Assembly: GCA_001443375.1 (NCBI GenBank)
Contig: LDXM01000022.1
Span: 1 to 49,049, forward strand
DNA length: 49,049 nucleotides
Origin: Chloroflexi bacterium CSP1-4
GTDB lineage: Bacteria > Chloroflexota > Limnocylindria > Limnocylindrales > CSP1-4
Direction of reading: 5' to 3'
Part shown: one piece after another, positions 25,793-34,083 of the stretch
Layout: each line of letters begins with the position of its first letter
Position numbering within the stretch: the stretch's first letter is position 1
Notes under the pieces: generated by a model
The model's input: only the letters and a program-made list of their open reading frames with translations
What the model was told of the DNA's origin: nothing
Database searches by the model: none
Made by a program: the position numbers and the translations under genes

Positions 25793-27378
25793 GGACGCTC
25801 CGCGGCCCGTGCGCGGCGCAGCGCCGAACCGAGGATGACGAGCGTCTGGCGGAACTCGGGGATGCGCACGACGAGACTGTAGGCGACGTAGACGGCCGTC
25901 GCGGCCAGGAAGGCCAGCGTCGCCTGGACGAGCACCAGCAGCTTGCTCGGGTCGTGCGTGCCGAAGAGCGCCCCGGTCACGCCGACCACGCCGAACGCGG
26001 TGGCCCCGGCCAGCACCGCGCCCACGACGAACTCGACCCCGGCGCGCACGAGCCCGGCGATGGGCAGCGTGGCCGCCCGACGCCAGAGCAGCACGAGCAG
26101 GACCGCGGCCTCGACCCAGGCGCCGCTGGCGATGCCCAGGGCGAGCCCCGAGAGGCCGAGCGATCCGGCCGTCAAGAGCGAAACGACGACGTTCACGGCA
26201 ACCGCGAGGATCGCGGCCATGACCGGCGTGCGTGTGTCCTGGCCGGCGTAGAAAGCCCGGGCGAGGACGACGATCATCGCGTGCGCGGCCAGCCCCAGCG
26301 TGAAGAAGAGCAACGTGTTCGCGGTCAGGTCGATGGCCCGCTGGTCGAAGTTGCCATAGTCAAAGAGGAGCGTCACGAGCTGGCGCCGCAGCACCATCGT
26401 CATCGCCGTCAGGAAGAGCATGACGTAGAGCAGCAGCCGCAGCGAGCGCACCACGAGCTGGCCGAAGCCACGCAGGTCGCCCACCGCGAGCGAGCGCGAC
26501 ATGGACGGCAGCAGCACCACGCCGAGCGGCACGCCGATGACGCCGAGCGGGATCTGCATGACGGTGAAGGCGATGTTGTAGGCGACGATCGAGCCCGTGC
26601 CGAGGCCCGAAGCGAGGGTCGTGTTGACGAGGAAGGTGATCTGCATCACCCCCAGGCCGATCGCGCGCGGCGCCATGAGCAGGAGCGCCTGGCGGGCGGC
26701 CGGATCGCGCAGGTCGACTGCGAAGTCGTAGCCGAACCTGGGCAGGCGCACGATCGCCGGCAGTTGGACCGCGAGGTGCACCAGCGAGCCGAGGACGACG
26801 CCGATGGCCAGGCCATCCACGCCGAGGATCGGCGCCAACAGCACGGCGGCGAGGATGATGACGACGTTGTACAGGAGCGGCGCCACCGCCGAGGCGGCGA
26901 AGCGGCCGCGGGCGTTGAGTACGCTCGTGGCCACGGCTCCCAGCGCGAGCAGGATCGGCGAGAGCAGCATGACCCGCGAGAGCCGCACGGTCAGCTCCGT
27001 CTCCACGGCGTCGAAGCCGGGCGTGACGAGCGGGATGAGCACCGGTGCGGCCAGGGCCACCACGACCGAGAGCGCGAGGAGTGCCAGGAGCATGAGGTTG
27101 ACGACGGTGGCCACGACCCGCCAGGCCCGCTCCTCCTCCTCGGCGGCGTGCAGGCCGGCCAGCACCGGGATGAGCGCCGAGCTGAGCGCGCCCGCGGCCA
27201 CGAGCTGGAAGATCGCGTCGGGGATGCGGAAGGCGGCGAAATAGGCGTCCAGGTCGGCGTTCGCCCCGAAGAGCGAGCTGATGACGACGAGGCGCAACCA
27301 GCCCAGCACCCGGGAGAGGAGATAGGCCGCGGTGACCACGAGCCCGGCCCGCGCCAGGGCGCGCGCGGTGCCCGTCAC
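25789..27378 (-). CDS. murJ: Lipid II flippase MurJ
   Basis: A 529-residue polytopic protein of the MOP superfamily with about 14 hydrophobic helices. The N-terminal LVVTAAYLLSRVLGWLRLVV and FGANADLDAYFAAFRIPDAI segments are diagnostic for MurJ, including the Arg residues in the first and second helices. ILVVLARAFYAGQDTRTPV-like sequence lies near the middle of the second half. It flips lipid II across the cytoplasmic membrane. Its place in one coupled chain with xerC, two femAB genes and murE fits precursor synthesis, modification and translocation. GTG start, GTGA overlap with xerC. Confidence 0.95.
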   Translation of the reverse strand: MTGTARALARAGLVVTAAYLLSRVLGWLRLVVISSLFGANADLDAYFAAFRIPDAIFQLVAAGALSSALIPVLAGLHAAEEEERAWRVVATVVNLMLLALLALSVVVALAAPVLIPLVTPGFDAVETELTVRLSRVMLLSPILLALGAVATSVLNARGRFAASAVAPLLYNVVIILAAVLLAPILGVDGLAIGVVLGSLVHLAVQLPAIVRLPRFGYDFAVDLRDPAARQALLLMAPRAIGLGVMQITFLVNTTLASGLGTGSIVAYNIAFTVMQIPLGVIGVPLGVVLLPSMSRSLAVGDLRGFGQLVVRSLRLLLYVMLFLTAMTMVLRRQLVTLLFDYGNFDQRAIDLTANTLLFFTLGLAAHAMIVVLARAFYAGQDTRTPVMAAILAVAVNVVVSLLTAGSLGLSGLALGIASGAWVEAAVLLVLLWRRAATLPIAGLVRAGVEFVVGAVLAGATAFGVVGVTGALFGTHDPSKLLVLVQATLAFLAATAVYVAYSLVVRIPEFRQTLVILGSALRRARAAERP

Positions 27379-28337
27379 GGAGGCGGCGTCTGACCCGAGC
27401 GGGCGGCGCGCGGATGGGCCTCACGGTAGGCCGAGCGGAGGCGCGCCGTGGAGACGTGCGTGTAGACCTGGGTCGTGCCCAGGCTGGCGTGCCCGAGCAG
27501 CTCCTGGACGACGCGCAGGTCCGCGCCGCCGTCGAGGAGGTGGCTGGCGAACGAGTGCCGCAGCGTGTGGGGCGTGACGCCCTCCCGGGCGCCCGCCAGC
27601 TGGGCGATCCGCCGGAGCCGGTAGCGCAGGCCGCGCACGCCGAGCGGGCCGCCGCGGGCGTTGAGGAAGATCGTGCCGTCGTCCGTGCCCTCGACGCCTC
27701 GGCGCAGACGCGGCCGACCGCCGGCGAGGTAGTCGTCGAGGGCCTCCCGTGCCGGTCGCCCCAGGAGGGTCATGCGCTCCTTGCGGCCCTTGCCGATGAC
27801 GCGCAGCTCGCCGCGCCCGAGGTCGAGGTCGCCGAGGCGGGCCGACGCCAGCTCACCGATGCGCAACCCGGCGGCATAGGCCGTCTCGAGCACGGCCCGG
27901 TCGCGCAGGGCGATGGCGGCCGCGATGCCCGCGTCGCGCGCCCGCCCACGGTCGGCCACCGGCGCCACGGTGTCGAGCAGCTGTTCGACCTCGCTCACCT
28001 CGAGCACGACCGGCAGCCGGCGGGGTCGGCGGGGCGTGGAGATGGCCGCCCACGGGTCGCCGTCCACCCAGCCCTCGCGGCGAGCGTGCCGATAGAAGGA
28101 GCGCAGCGCCGCCACGCGGGCCGCGATCGTGGTTCGAGAGAGCCCCCGTCCGTCCAGCTCGGCGAGATAGCCGCGCAGCGCGAGCCGTCCGGGGCGCGTC
28201 CAGCCGCCGCCGGGCCGGGCGGACAGCCACTCGAGGTACTGGCGGATGCCCGTCGCATAGGCCCGTCGCGTGTGCGCCGATGCGTCGCGCGCCTCGAGAG
28301 CGCGCAGGAAACCGTCGAGTGCGGCGGCGCCCGTCAC
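27375..28337 (-). CDS. xerC: Tyrosine recombinase XerC/XerD-type
   Basis: A 320-residue site-specific recombinase, the usual length of chromosome-dimer-resolving Xer proteins. The N-terminal SAM-like core-binding domain (about 1-90) is followed by the catalytic domain: Arg in AYAAGLRIGELASARL, Lys in GKGRKERMTLL, HTLRHSFASHLL with the His-x-x-Arg, GHASLGTTQVYTHVS with the second His/Trp-position residue, and the nucleophilic Tyr. The open frame reaches 28487, but the GTG at 28337 overlaps the topA stop (GTGA). Placement after topA, as in Bacillus and other Gram-positives, supports a housekeeping role, although Xer versus phage origin cannot be proved. Confidence 0.92.
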   Translation of the reverse strand: MTGAAALDGFLRALEARDASAHTRRAYATGIRQYLEWLSARPGGGWTRPGRLALRGYLAELDGRGLSRTTIAARVAALRSFYRHARREGWVDGDPWAAISTPRRPRRLPVVLEVSEVEQLLDTVAPVADRGRARDAGIAAAIALRDRAVLETAYAAGLRIGELASARLGDLDLGRGELRVIGKGRKERMTLLGRPAREALDDYLAGGRPRLRRGVEGTDDGTIFLNARGGPLGVRGLRYRLRRIAQLAGAREGVTPHTLRHSFASHLLDGGADLRVVQELLGHASLGTTQVYTHVSTARLRSAYREAHPRAARSGQTPPP

Positions 28338-30751
28338 GCGGGCTTGACGGCGGGGCGGGGGGCGCGCTCGGCGCCCATCGCCCTTGCGCTCTTCCGCCGG
28401 CCGCCGGGCGGGCGGCCTCCGCCGGGACCGGCCGCGCGGCGCGGTCGTGCCAGCGCCCCCGGGTTCGGCGGGCCGCCGGCCAGACACAGCCCCACGAGGC
28501 CACCCTCGGCCGGCGCCTCGATGGCCGCGCCGCAGACGAGGCAGAGGAGGACATCGCCGTGCCGCGCCACCGCTCCGGCATCCGCGTCATGGACCGCGCC
28601 GACCGGCTCGAAGTTCGTCGTGTAGTCGCACTTCGGGTAGGCCGAGCAGCCCCAGAAGACGTTGCCCGTGCGTCGCGCCCGGCGCGCCAGCAGCCGACCG
28701 TCGCCGTTCTTGGGGCAGACCACCTCGAACGCCAGCGGCGCCGGTGGCGGCGGTCCCTCCTTCTTGATGTAGTCGCAGTCGGGATACCGTGAGCAGCCCA
28801 GGAACGGACCGAAGCGTCCCCGCCGCTGCGTCAGCTGCCCCTCGTCACAATGCGGACAGGCATCGCCCTGGCCCTCCATCCGCGGCGGCTCTTCGCCGGG
28901 CAGCGGCCGCGACTCCTGGTGCTCGGGGTAGAGCGAGCAGGCCAGGAAGCGGCCGTTGCGTCCGAGGCGGATGACCATCGGGTGGCCCTCTGAGCAGACC
29001 TCGTCGCTCTCCTCGGTCGTGAAGTCCCGTCGCTTCAGCTCGCGGCGCTTCTCGTCCACCCGGTCCTTCAGGGGTCCGTAGAACTCGCGCAGGAGGGGCA
29101 CCCAGGCGCGCTCACCCCGTGCCACCTCATCGAGCCGCTCCTCCATGCGCGCCGTGAACGCCACGTCCACGAACTCGGCGAAGTGCTCCACGAGCAGGTC
29201 GGTGACGATCTCGCCCACCAGCTCCGGTCGCAGCCGGCGGTCCTCCACGCGGACGTAGCCGCGGTCGAGGATGGTCGAGATGGTCGCCGCGTACGTCGAG
29301 GGGCGGCCGATGCCGTGCTCCTCGAGGGCCTTGATCAGGGTCGCCTCGGTGTAGCGCGGCGGCGGCTCCGTGAAGTGCTGCGCGGGCGTCACGTCGCGCA
29401 CGGTCGTCGTATCGCCCTCCGCCAGGGGCGGGAGTCGGCGCTCGCGCTCCTCGTCATCGGCATCGTCGTCGCGGCCCTCGGTGTAGACGCGGGCGAAGCC
29501 GTCGAAGAGGGTCCGCGTGGCGCTCGCGCGCAGGCCGTAGCGGCCGGCGCCCAGGTCCGCGGTCGTCGTCTCGAGTTCCCTGGCCGCCATCTGCGAGGCG
29601 AGGGCACGCTGCCAGATGAGCCGGTAGAGCTTCAGCGCCGGCGCGTCGAGGAAGCGCGCCAGCGAGTCGGGGTCGCGCCGGAAGCTGGTGGGCCGGATCG
29701 ACTCGTGGGCCTCCTGGGCACCCTTGGCCTTCGTCCTGTAGACGCGCCCCCGGGGCATCGTGTACGGCTCGCCGAAGCGGTCGCGGATGACCTCCCGGGC
29801 CTCCCCCATGGCCACACCGGCCATGGCCGTCGAGTCGGTGCGCATGTAGGTGATGAGGCCGACCTGCCCGTCGGCCGTCTCCATGCCCTCGTAGAGCTTC
29901 TGGGCGATCGACATCGTGCGCTTGGGGTTGAAGCCGAGCTTGCGGCTGGCTTCCTGTTGCAGGGTGCTCGTCGTGAACGGCGGCGCGGGGCTGCGCTTCT
30001 GCGCGCGCCGGGCGACCTTCTCCACCACCGGCCGCTGCGCGCGCAGGGCGGCCGCATGGGCTTCCGCCGTCTCGCCGTCAGCCATCTCCGCGGCGACGCC
30101 GTCGATGCGCGCCAGCTCGGCCACGAAGGTCGTCCCGTCCGCGGTGGCAAGGAGGGCCTCGAGCGTCCAGTACTCGCGTGCGCTGAAGGACGCCACCTCC
30201 CGCTCCCGATCCACCACGAGGCGCAGGGCGACCGATTGGACCCGCCCTGCCGACAGGCCGCCCCGCACCTTGCGCGAGACGAGCGGGCTGAGCATGTAGC
30301 CCACGAGACGATCCACGATGCGGCGCGTCTGCTGCGCGTCCACGAGGTGCACGTCGATCCCCCGGGGGTGCGCGAAGGCTTCGCGGATGGCGCCCGGGGT
30401 GATCTCGCTGAAGGTGACCCGCTTCGTCTTCGACGCCGGCACGCCGGCGGCCTCGGCAACGTGCCAGGCGATCGCCTCACCCTCCCGGTCGAGGTCGGTG
30501 GCGAGATAGACCGTCTCGGCAGCCCTGGCCGCCCGCGCGATCTGGTCGACGTGCTTGCGGCGGTCCTCGGCGACGACATATTGCGGGGCGAAGTCATGCT
30601 CCACGTCCACGCCGAACTGGCCCTTGCCCGGGTTCTCCGGCAGGTCGCGGACGTGGCCGTACGAGGCGAGGACCCGGTAGTCGGGGCCGAGGTAGCGCTC
30701 GATCGTGCGCGCCTTCGCCGGCGACTCGACGATCACCAGGTTCTTCGTCAT
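28334..30751 (-). CDS. topA: DNA topoisomerase I
   Basis: An 805-residue type IA topoisomerase relaxing negative supercoils. The TOPRIM domain (about 1-150) starts MTKNLVIVESPAKARTIERY and has YLATDLDREGEAIAWH. The catalytic Tyr is in VGLITYMRTDSTAM near 320. Three C-terminal zinc-ribbon repeats carry cysteines in CSEGHPMVIRLGRNGRFLAC, CPHCDEGQLTQRRGRFGPF and CPKNGDGRLL with WGCSAYPKCDY. The basic Gly/Arg/Pro tail is long. It heads the chain topA-xerC-murJ-femAB-murE-femAB. TACACT lies 8 nt before the ATG at 30751; the longer frame to 31039 is rejected. Confidence 0.97.
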   Translation of the reverse strand: MTKNLVIVESPAKARTIERYLGPDYRVLASYGHVRDLPENPGKGQFGVDVEHDFAPQYVVAEDRRKHVDQIARAARAAETVYLATDLDREGEAIAWHVAEAAGVPASKTKRVTFSEITPGAIREAFAHPRGIDVHLVDAQQTRRIVDRLVGYMLSPLVSRKVRGGLSAGRVQSVALRLVVDREREVASFSAREYWTLEALLATADGTTFVAELARIDGVAAEMADGETAEAHAAALRAQRPVVEKVARRAQKRSPAPPFTTSTLQQEASRKLGFNPKRTMSIAQKLYEGMETADGQVGLITYMRTDSTAMAGVAMGEAREVIRDRFGEPYTMPRGRVYRTKAKGAQEAHESIRPTSFRRDPDSLARFLDAPALKLYRLIWQRALASQMAARELETTTADLGAGRYGLRASATRTLFDGFARVYTEGRDDDADDEERERRLPPLAEGDTTTVRDVTPAQHFTEPPPRYTEATLIKALEEHGIGRPSTYAATISTILDRGYVRVEDRRLRPELVGEIVTDLLVEHFAEFVDVAFTARMEERLDEVARGERAWVPLLREFYGPLKDRVDEKRRELKRRDFTTEESDEVCSEGHPMVIRLGRNGRFLACSLYPEHQESRPLPGEEPPRMEGQGDACPHCDEGQLTQRRGRFGPFLGCSRYPDCDYIKKEGPPPPAPLAFEVVCPKNGDGRLLARRARRTGNVFWGCSAYPKCDYTTNFEPVGAVHDADAGAVARHGDVLLCLVCGAAIEAPAEGGLVGLCLAGGPPNPGALARPRRAAGPGGGRPPGGRRKSARAMGAERAPRPAVKPA

Positions 30752-30759
30752 CGGCCGGG

Positions 30760-30765
30760 AGTGTA
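30760..30765 (-). promoter_or_regulatory. Putative extended, leaderless -10 element before topA
   Basis: TGC-TACACT on the minus strand lies 8 nt before the ATG at 30751. The nine bases before it (GGCCGGTGC) are identical to those before the element of the DnaB-type gene at 45064-45069. Confidence 0.55.
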
Positions 30766-30816
30766 GCACCGGCCCCTTGGCGCTCCCTGCTCGCAGACTG
30801 CGCCGCGGCTTCCCGG

Positions 30817-31131
30817 CTAGGCCTCGCGGACGCGGCGCAGGAGATCCTCGTCGAGCTCCAGCTCCGGCTCCGGGCCGCTCTCCAGGAGCTCGACGCCGGC
30901 CGCATCCCCATCCCGCCGGCCGAGCGCGGCGGCGGCGATCTCCACGAAGCGGATGTGCTGGTAGGGGATGACGAAGGTCGAGTCGATGGCGTCGATGAAC
31001 GACGGCCGCTGGCCGCCCGTGGCGCGCAGGTTCGAACACACCAGCACCGTGTCGCCGGGCAGCGGCACGGCTTCGAGGTCCACGAGGAGGGGCTGCTCGC
31101 CGGTCATGTGCACGACCGCGCCGCGGATCAT
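30817..31131 (-). CDS. Unknown small protein with acidic tail
   Basis: A 104-residue soluble protein, unrecognised. The N-terminal two thirds looks like a small beta-rich domain (VVHMTGEQPLLVDLEAVPLP, then DTVLVCSNLRATGG, then STFVIPYQHIRFVEI). The last 25 residues are strongly acidic (ESGPEPELELDEDLLRRVRE). No signal peptide is visible. It starts 7 nt after the secreted Ig/CAP protein stop and is probably cotranscribed with it. An open frame extends to 31431, but that part is a shadow of the upstream gene. Confidence 0.7.
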   Translation of the reverse strand: MIRGAVVHMTGEQPLLVDLEAVPLPGDTVLVCSNLRATGGQRPSFIDAIDSTFVIPYQHIRFVEIAAAALGRRDGDAAGVELLESGPEPELELDEDLLRRVREA

Positions 31132-31138
31132 GGCCGCC

Positions 31139-32794
31139 CTACGGGTCGTAGAATTCGGACACGAGACGGACGCGTCCGCTGGCGACCCAGATGCCGACGC
31201 CGACGACCGAGAAGCGGGCGTCCTTGATGTTCCGCCAGTGGCCGCCGTTGGCCGACATCTCGCTCTGGAAGAAGAGGTGCGAGCCGAGCACCGCACTGTA
31301 CGGGTTGCCCGAGCGGCAGCCGAGGTTCTCGGCCCAGCGGTAGCTGCTGTAGCCGCCGCGGTTGAGCCGATCGCCGGGATCACCGTCGGCGTAGTGGCTG
31401 CAGATGCCGCGCGTGGCGAGGAGCTGCGCATACGGCCGCGCCACCCTCGACGATATGCCGGCGCTCAGCGTGAGCGGCGCCACATAGTTGCTGTACCGGC
31501 CGCTGCCGTAGCCGACGCAGCTCCCGTCCGACTGCACCCAGCCGCCGGTACGGGTGCAGTTGAGGAGGCCGAGGTAGTACTTCTCCACGCTCAGCCAGGG
31601 TGCGCTCGACGTGCTGCCGCCCCCGCTGGTGGGCGGCTTCGTCGTCGGCCTGGCCGGGGCCGGCGGCTTCGGCTCGACCCTGAAGGCGGACCGGAAGGCC
31701 ACGGCGGCGAGATCGTCCGCCAGGGGCACACCGGCCGACGAGCGGGCGGAACCGGCCACCTCGATCGTCACCGCCGCACCGTACGCGAAGGTCTTCGACG
31801 GGTCGAAGATGAGGACCGTGTCGCCCTCCGCCCAGCGGAACCTTCCGCCCTTCTTGGTGTCGAGGCCGGAGACGCTCAGCGCCGCCTGTGTCGTGCGGCG
31901 GTCCATCTTCTCGCTGAACCGGACGCTGATCGTCTGGTCTCGATCGACGCCCTGCCCGCCCTTCGCCGGCCGGCTGCGCACCACCCGGGGGCGTGCCGCG
32001 ACGGTCGCCGAGAGGTGCGCGGGCGCCGTGAGGCGCAGCCCGTCGGCGTCGCGCACCGATGCCGCGAGGTGGAACCCGATGGGACTGCCCGGCGCGAGCG
32101 GCGCGTCGGGGACCCAGAGGAAGCGGTCCGCGCCGGCCTGGCCGGGGTCCGCGGTCGCGACCAGCCGTCCGGCGGTCGCCGGCGTGACGCGCAGCGCCCG
32201 CGCCACAGAGGTCGGGTCCACGGGTCGCGAGAAGCGGAGCTCCAGCGCCGACGCGGGCCGCGCGGTGCCCTCGTCCACCAGGTCGGTCAGGGCCAGCTCC
32301 ACCGTGGGTCGGTCTTGGGTGAAGAAGATGACCCGCAGGGGCTCGGCCAGCGGCGTTCCGGCGGCGTCGCGTGCCTCGCGGCCGATCGTGACGGTGTAGA
32401 AGCGGCTGGGCGCCCAGGCACCGCTGGGAGCGATGCGCAGGCTGCGGCCCTCATCGAGCCAGGAGAGGGTGGGGGCCGCGGCGGGGGAGACGCGCAGCGC
32501 GGCCTCGACGGAGGTGCGGTCCATCGCGGCGCTGAAGTCGATGCGCACCGTCTGATGGATGCCGAAGTCCGTCACCACCGAGGAGGCCATGCGAGCCGCC
32601 GCATGCGGGTCGACGGGGACTGTCTTGTAGGCGGTGATCGGGGGCGCGGTGCCGCCTATGGCAGCGATCGTGAGCAGGCCCACGATGGCCGCGACGGCGG
32701 TCGTCGAGAGGGCCACGGGTCGTCGCGCGAGCAGCGCGACGTACGTCGCCACGATGACGGGCAGGCCGAGGACGCCGGCGATCGCTTTACGCAA
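31139..32794 (-). CDS. Membrane-anchored Ig-like repeat protein with C-terminal CAP (SCP/PR-1) domain
   Basis: A 551-residue surface protein. The first 50 or so residues hold two hydrophobic segments (signal anchor), followed by about three Ig-like domains of the SbsA/Big_5 kind. These show the recurring VRIDFSAAMDRTSVEAALRV, LELRFSRPVDPTSVARALRV and ISVRFSEKMDRRTTQAALSV pattern. A Pro/Thr/Ser/Gly linker leads to a CAP domain (about 410-551) with the full putative tetrad: His in CSHYADGD, Glu in WAENLG, Glu in FFQSEMS and His in GGHWRNI. It is probably exported and exposed outside the membrane. The TTG at 32794 is chosen for its GAGGAG site about 9 nt upstream; a longer GTG frame to 32929 has none. 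Confidence 0.85.
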   Translation of the reverse strand: MRKAIAGVLGLPVIVATYVALLARRPVALSTTAVAAIVGLLTIAAIGGTAPPITAYKTVPVDPHAAARMASSVVTDFGIHQTVRIDFSAAMDRTSVEAALRVSPAAAPTLSWLDEGRSLRIAPSGAWAPSRFYTVTIGREARDAAGTPLAEPLRVIFFTQDRPTVELALTDLVDEGTARPASALELRFSRPVDPTSVARALRVTPATAGRLVATADPGQAGADRFLWVPDAPLAPGSPIGFHLAASVRDADGLRLTAPAHLSATVAARPRVVRSRPAKGGQGVDRDQTISVRFSEKMDRRTTQAALSVSGLDTKKGGRFRWAEGDTVLIFDPSKTFAYGAAVTIEVAGSARSSAGVPLADDLAAVAFRSAFRVEPKPPAPARPTTKPPTSGGGSTSSAPWLSVEKYYLGLLNCTRTGGWVQSDGSCVGYGSGRYSNYVAPLTLSAGISSRVARPYAQLLATRGICSHYADGDPGDRLNRGGYSSYRWAENLGCRSGNPYSAVLGSHLFFQSEMSANGGHWRNIKDARFSVVGVGIWVASGRVRLVSEFYDP

Positions 32795-32921
32795 TAACGG
32801 TGTCTCCTCGCTCGAAGGCCGGGAACCGCCGCTGGGGCGACCGCTCCGTCGATGGCCGTTCGGTGTCCGGCGCAGGGTACCAGAGGGCCGCCGAAAGCCG
32901 CAAACCCGCAGCGTTGCGTAG

Positions 32922-34076
32922 TCAGCCACGCTCGAGCAGCGGTCCGGCGGGCAGGACGGCGCCGTCCACGATGCGCGCCAGGCCGCGCAACTGGAGCAGC
33001 GTCACCGCGCCGCCGACCACGCCCGGCGGGAGGCCCGTGGCCGCCACGAGGCGCTCGAGGCCGCTGGGAGCCCGCGCGATCGCCACGGCCACGCTGCGTT
33101 CCGCGGCCCCGAGGTCGACCAGCGGGTCGGGCGCCGCCACCGGTCGGTCCCCTGCTCGAACCGGGCCGATCCCCAGCGCCGCCAGGTCCTCATCCAGCTC
33201 CGCGAGGCCGACGAACGGCCGTGCGGGCGTCTCGCGCAGAAGCCGCAGGCAGCCCGCCGTGGCGGGATCGCCGGGCCGCCCAGGCGCCACGAACAGCGCG
33301 CGCCCCTGCTCCAGGGCGTGATGGCCGGTGTTGATGGCGCCGCTGCGCGATGGCGCCTCCACGACCACGACGGCATCGGCGAGGGCCGACAGGAGCCGGT
33401 TGCGTCGCGGGAAGGTTCCGCGGCTCGCGGGCGCGTGCGGGGCCAGCTCGCTCACGACCGCGCCACCCCGCGCGAGGATCCTGCGCAGCAGCGCGCGATG
33501 GGCGCGCGGTCCGGGATGGTCGTGGCCCGCGCCGATCACTGCGACCGTCCGTCCCTCCGCCTCCACCGTCGCGGCGTGTGCAGCGCCGTCGATGCCGATG
33601 GCCAGGCCTGAGATGACCACCGCGCCGCGGCCGGCCACGTGGCGCGCGACGCGTGCCGCGAGGGCCCGGCCGGCCGGAGTGGGCCGGCGGGTACCCACGA
33701 CGCCGACCGCGTAGTGGTCCTCAAGCGCCGCCGGATCGCCCCAGCCGTAGAGCACAGGCGGCGCTGCCTCGAGAACGCCGAAGCGCGACGGGTAAGCGGG
33801 ATCGAGCGGCGTCAGCGTCCACAGCCCAAAACGCTCCAGCGTCGCCGTCGCGGCATCGGGCGCCGCCGCCGCCACCAGGATGCGGTCGACCACCTCGGTG
33901 GGCAGCCGGCGCCCGGTCTCGACCTTGATCGCCGCCCGCCCCAGGCGACCATCTGAGGCGGCATGGAGCACGGACCGTGCGCCGCCGAATGCCGCCACGA
34001 GCCGCCCGAAGGTGGCGGGCCCGACACCGTGGACGGCGGCCAGTGCGAGCCAGGCGATCCGCTCCGAGGGGTCCAT
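32922..34076 (-). CDS. dprA: DNA-processing protein DprA
   Basis: A 384-residue protein that protects incoming single-stranded DNA and loads RecA during natural transformation. It has an N-terminal SAM-like part (AAVHGVGPATFGRLVAAFGG) and a Rossmann-like core with YPSRFGVLEAAPPVLYGWGD, VGVVGTRRPTPAGRALAARV, GAVVISGLAIGIDGAAHAAT, ELAPHAPASRGTFPRRNRLL and FVAPGRPGDPATAGC. The C-terminal winged-helix domain is complete. The ATG at 34076 lies 7 nt after the comM stop; the frame is open to 34241 but that is inside comM. It works in the cytoplasm. Pairing with comM points to transformation competence or its relics. Confidence 0.95.
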   Translation of the reverse strand: MDPSERIAWLALAAVHGVGPATFGRLVAAFGGARSVLHAASDGRLGRAAIKVETGRRLPTEVVDRILVAAAAPDAATATLERFGLWTLTPLDPAYPSRFGVLEAAPPVLYGWGDPAALEDHYAVGVVGTRRPTPAGRALAARVARHVAGRGAVVISGLAIGIDGAAHAATVEAEGRTVAVIGAGHDHPGPRAHRALLRRILARGGAVVSELAPHAPASRGTFPRRNRLLSALADAVVVVEAPSRSGAINTGHHALEQGRALFVAPGRPGDPATAGCLRLLRETPARPFVGLAELDEDLAALGIGPVRAGDRPVAAPDPLVDLGAAERSVAVAIARAPSGLERLVAATGLPPGVVGGAVTLLQLRGLARIVDGAVLPAGPLLERG

Positions 34077-34083
34077 CCAGGGA

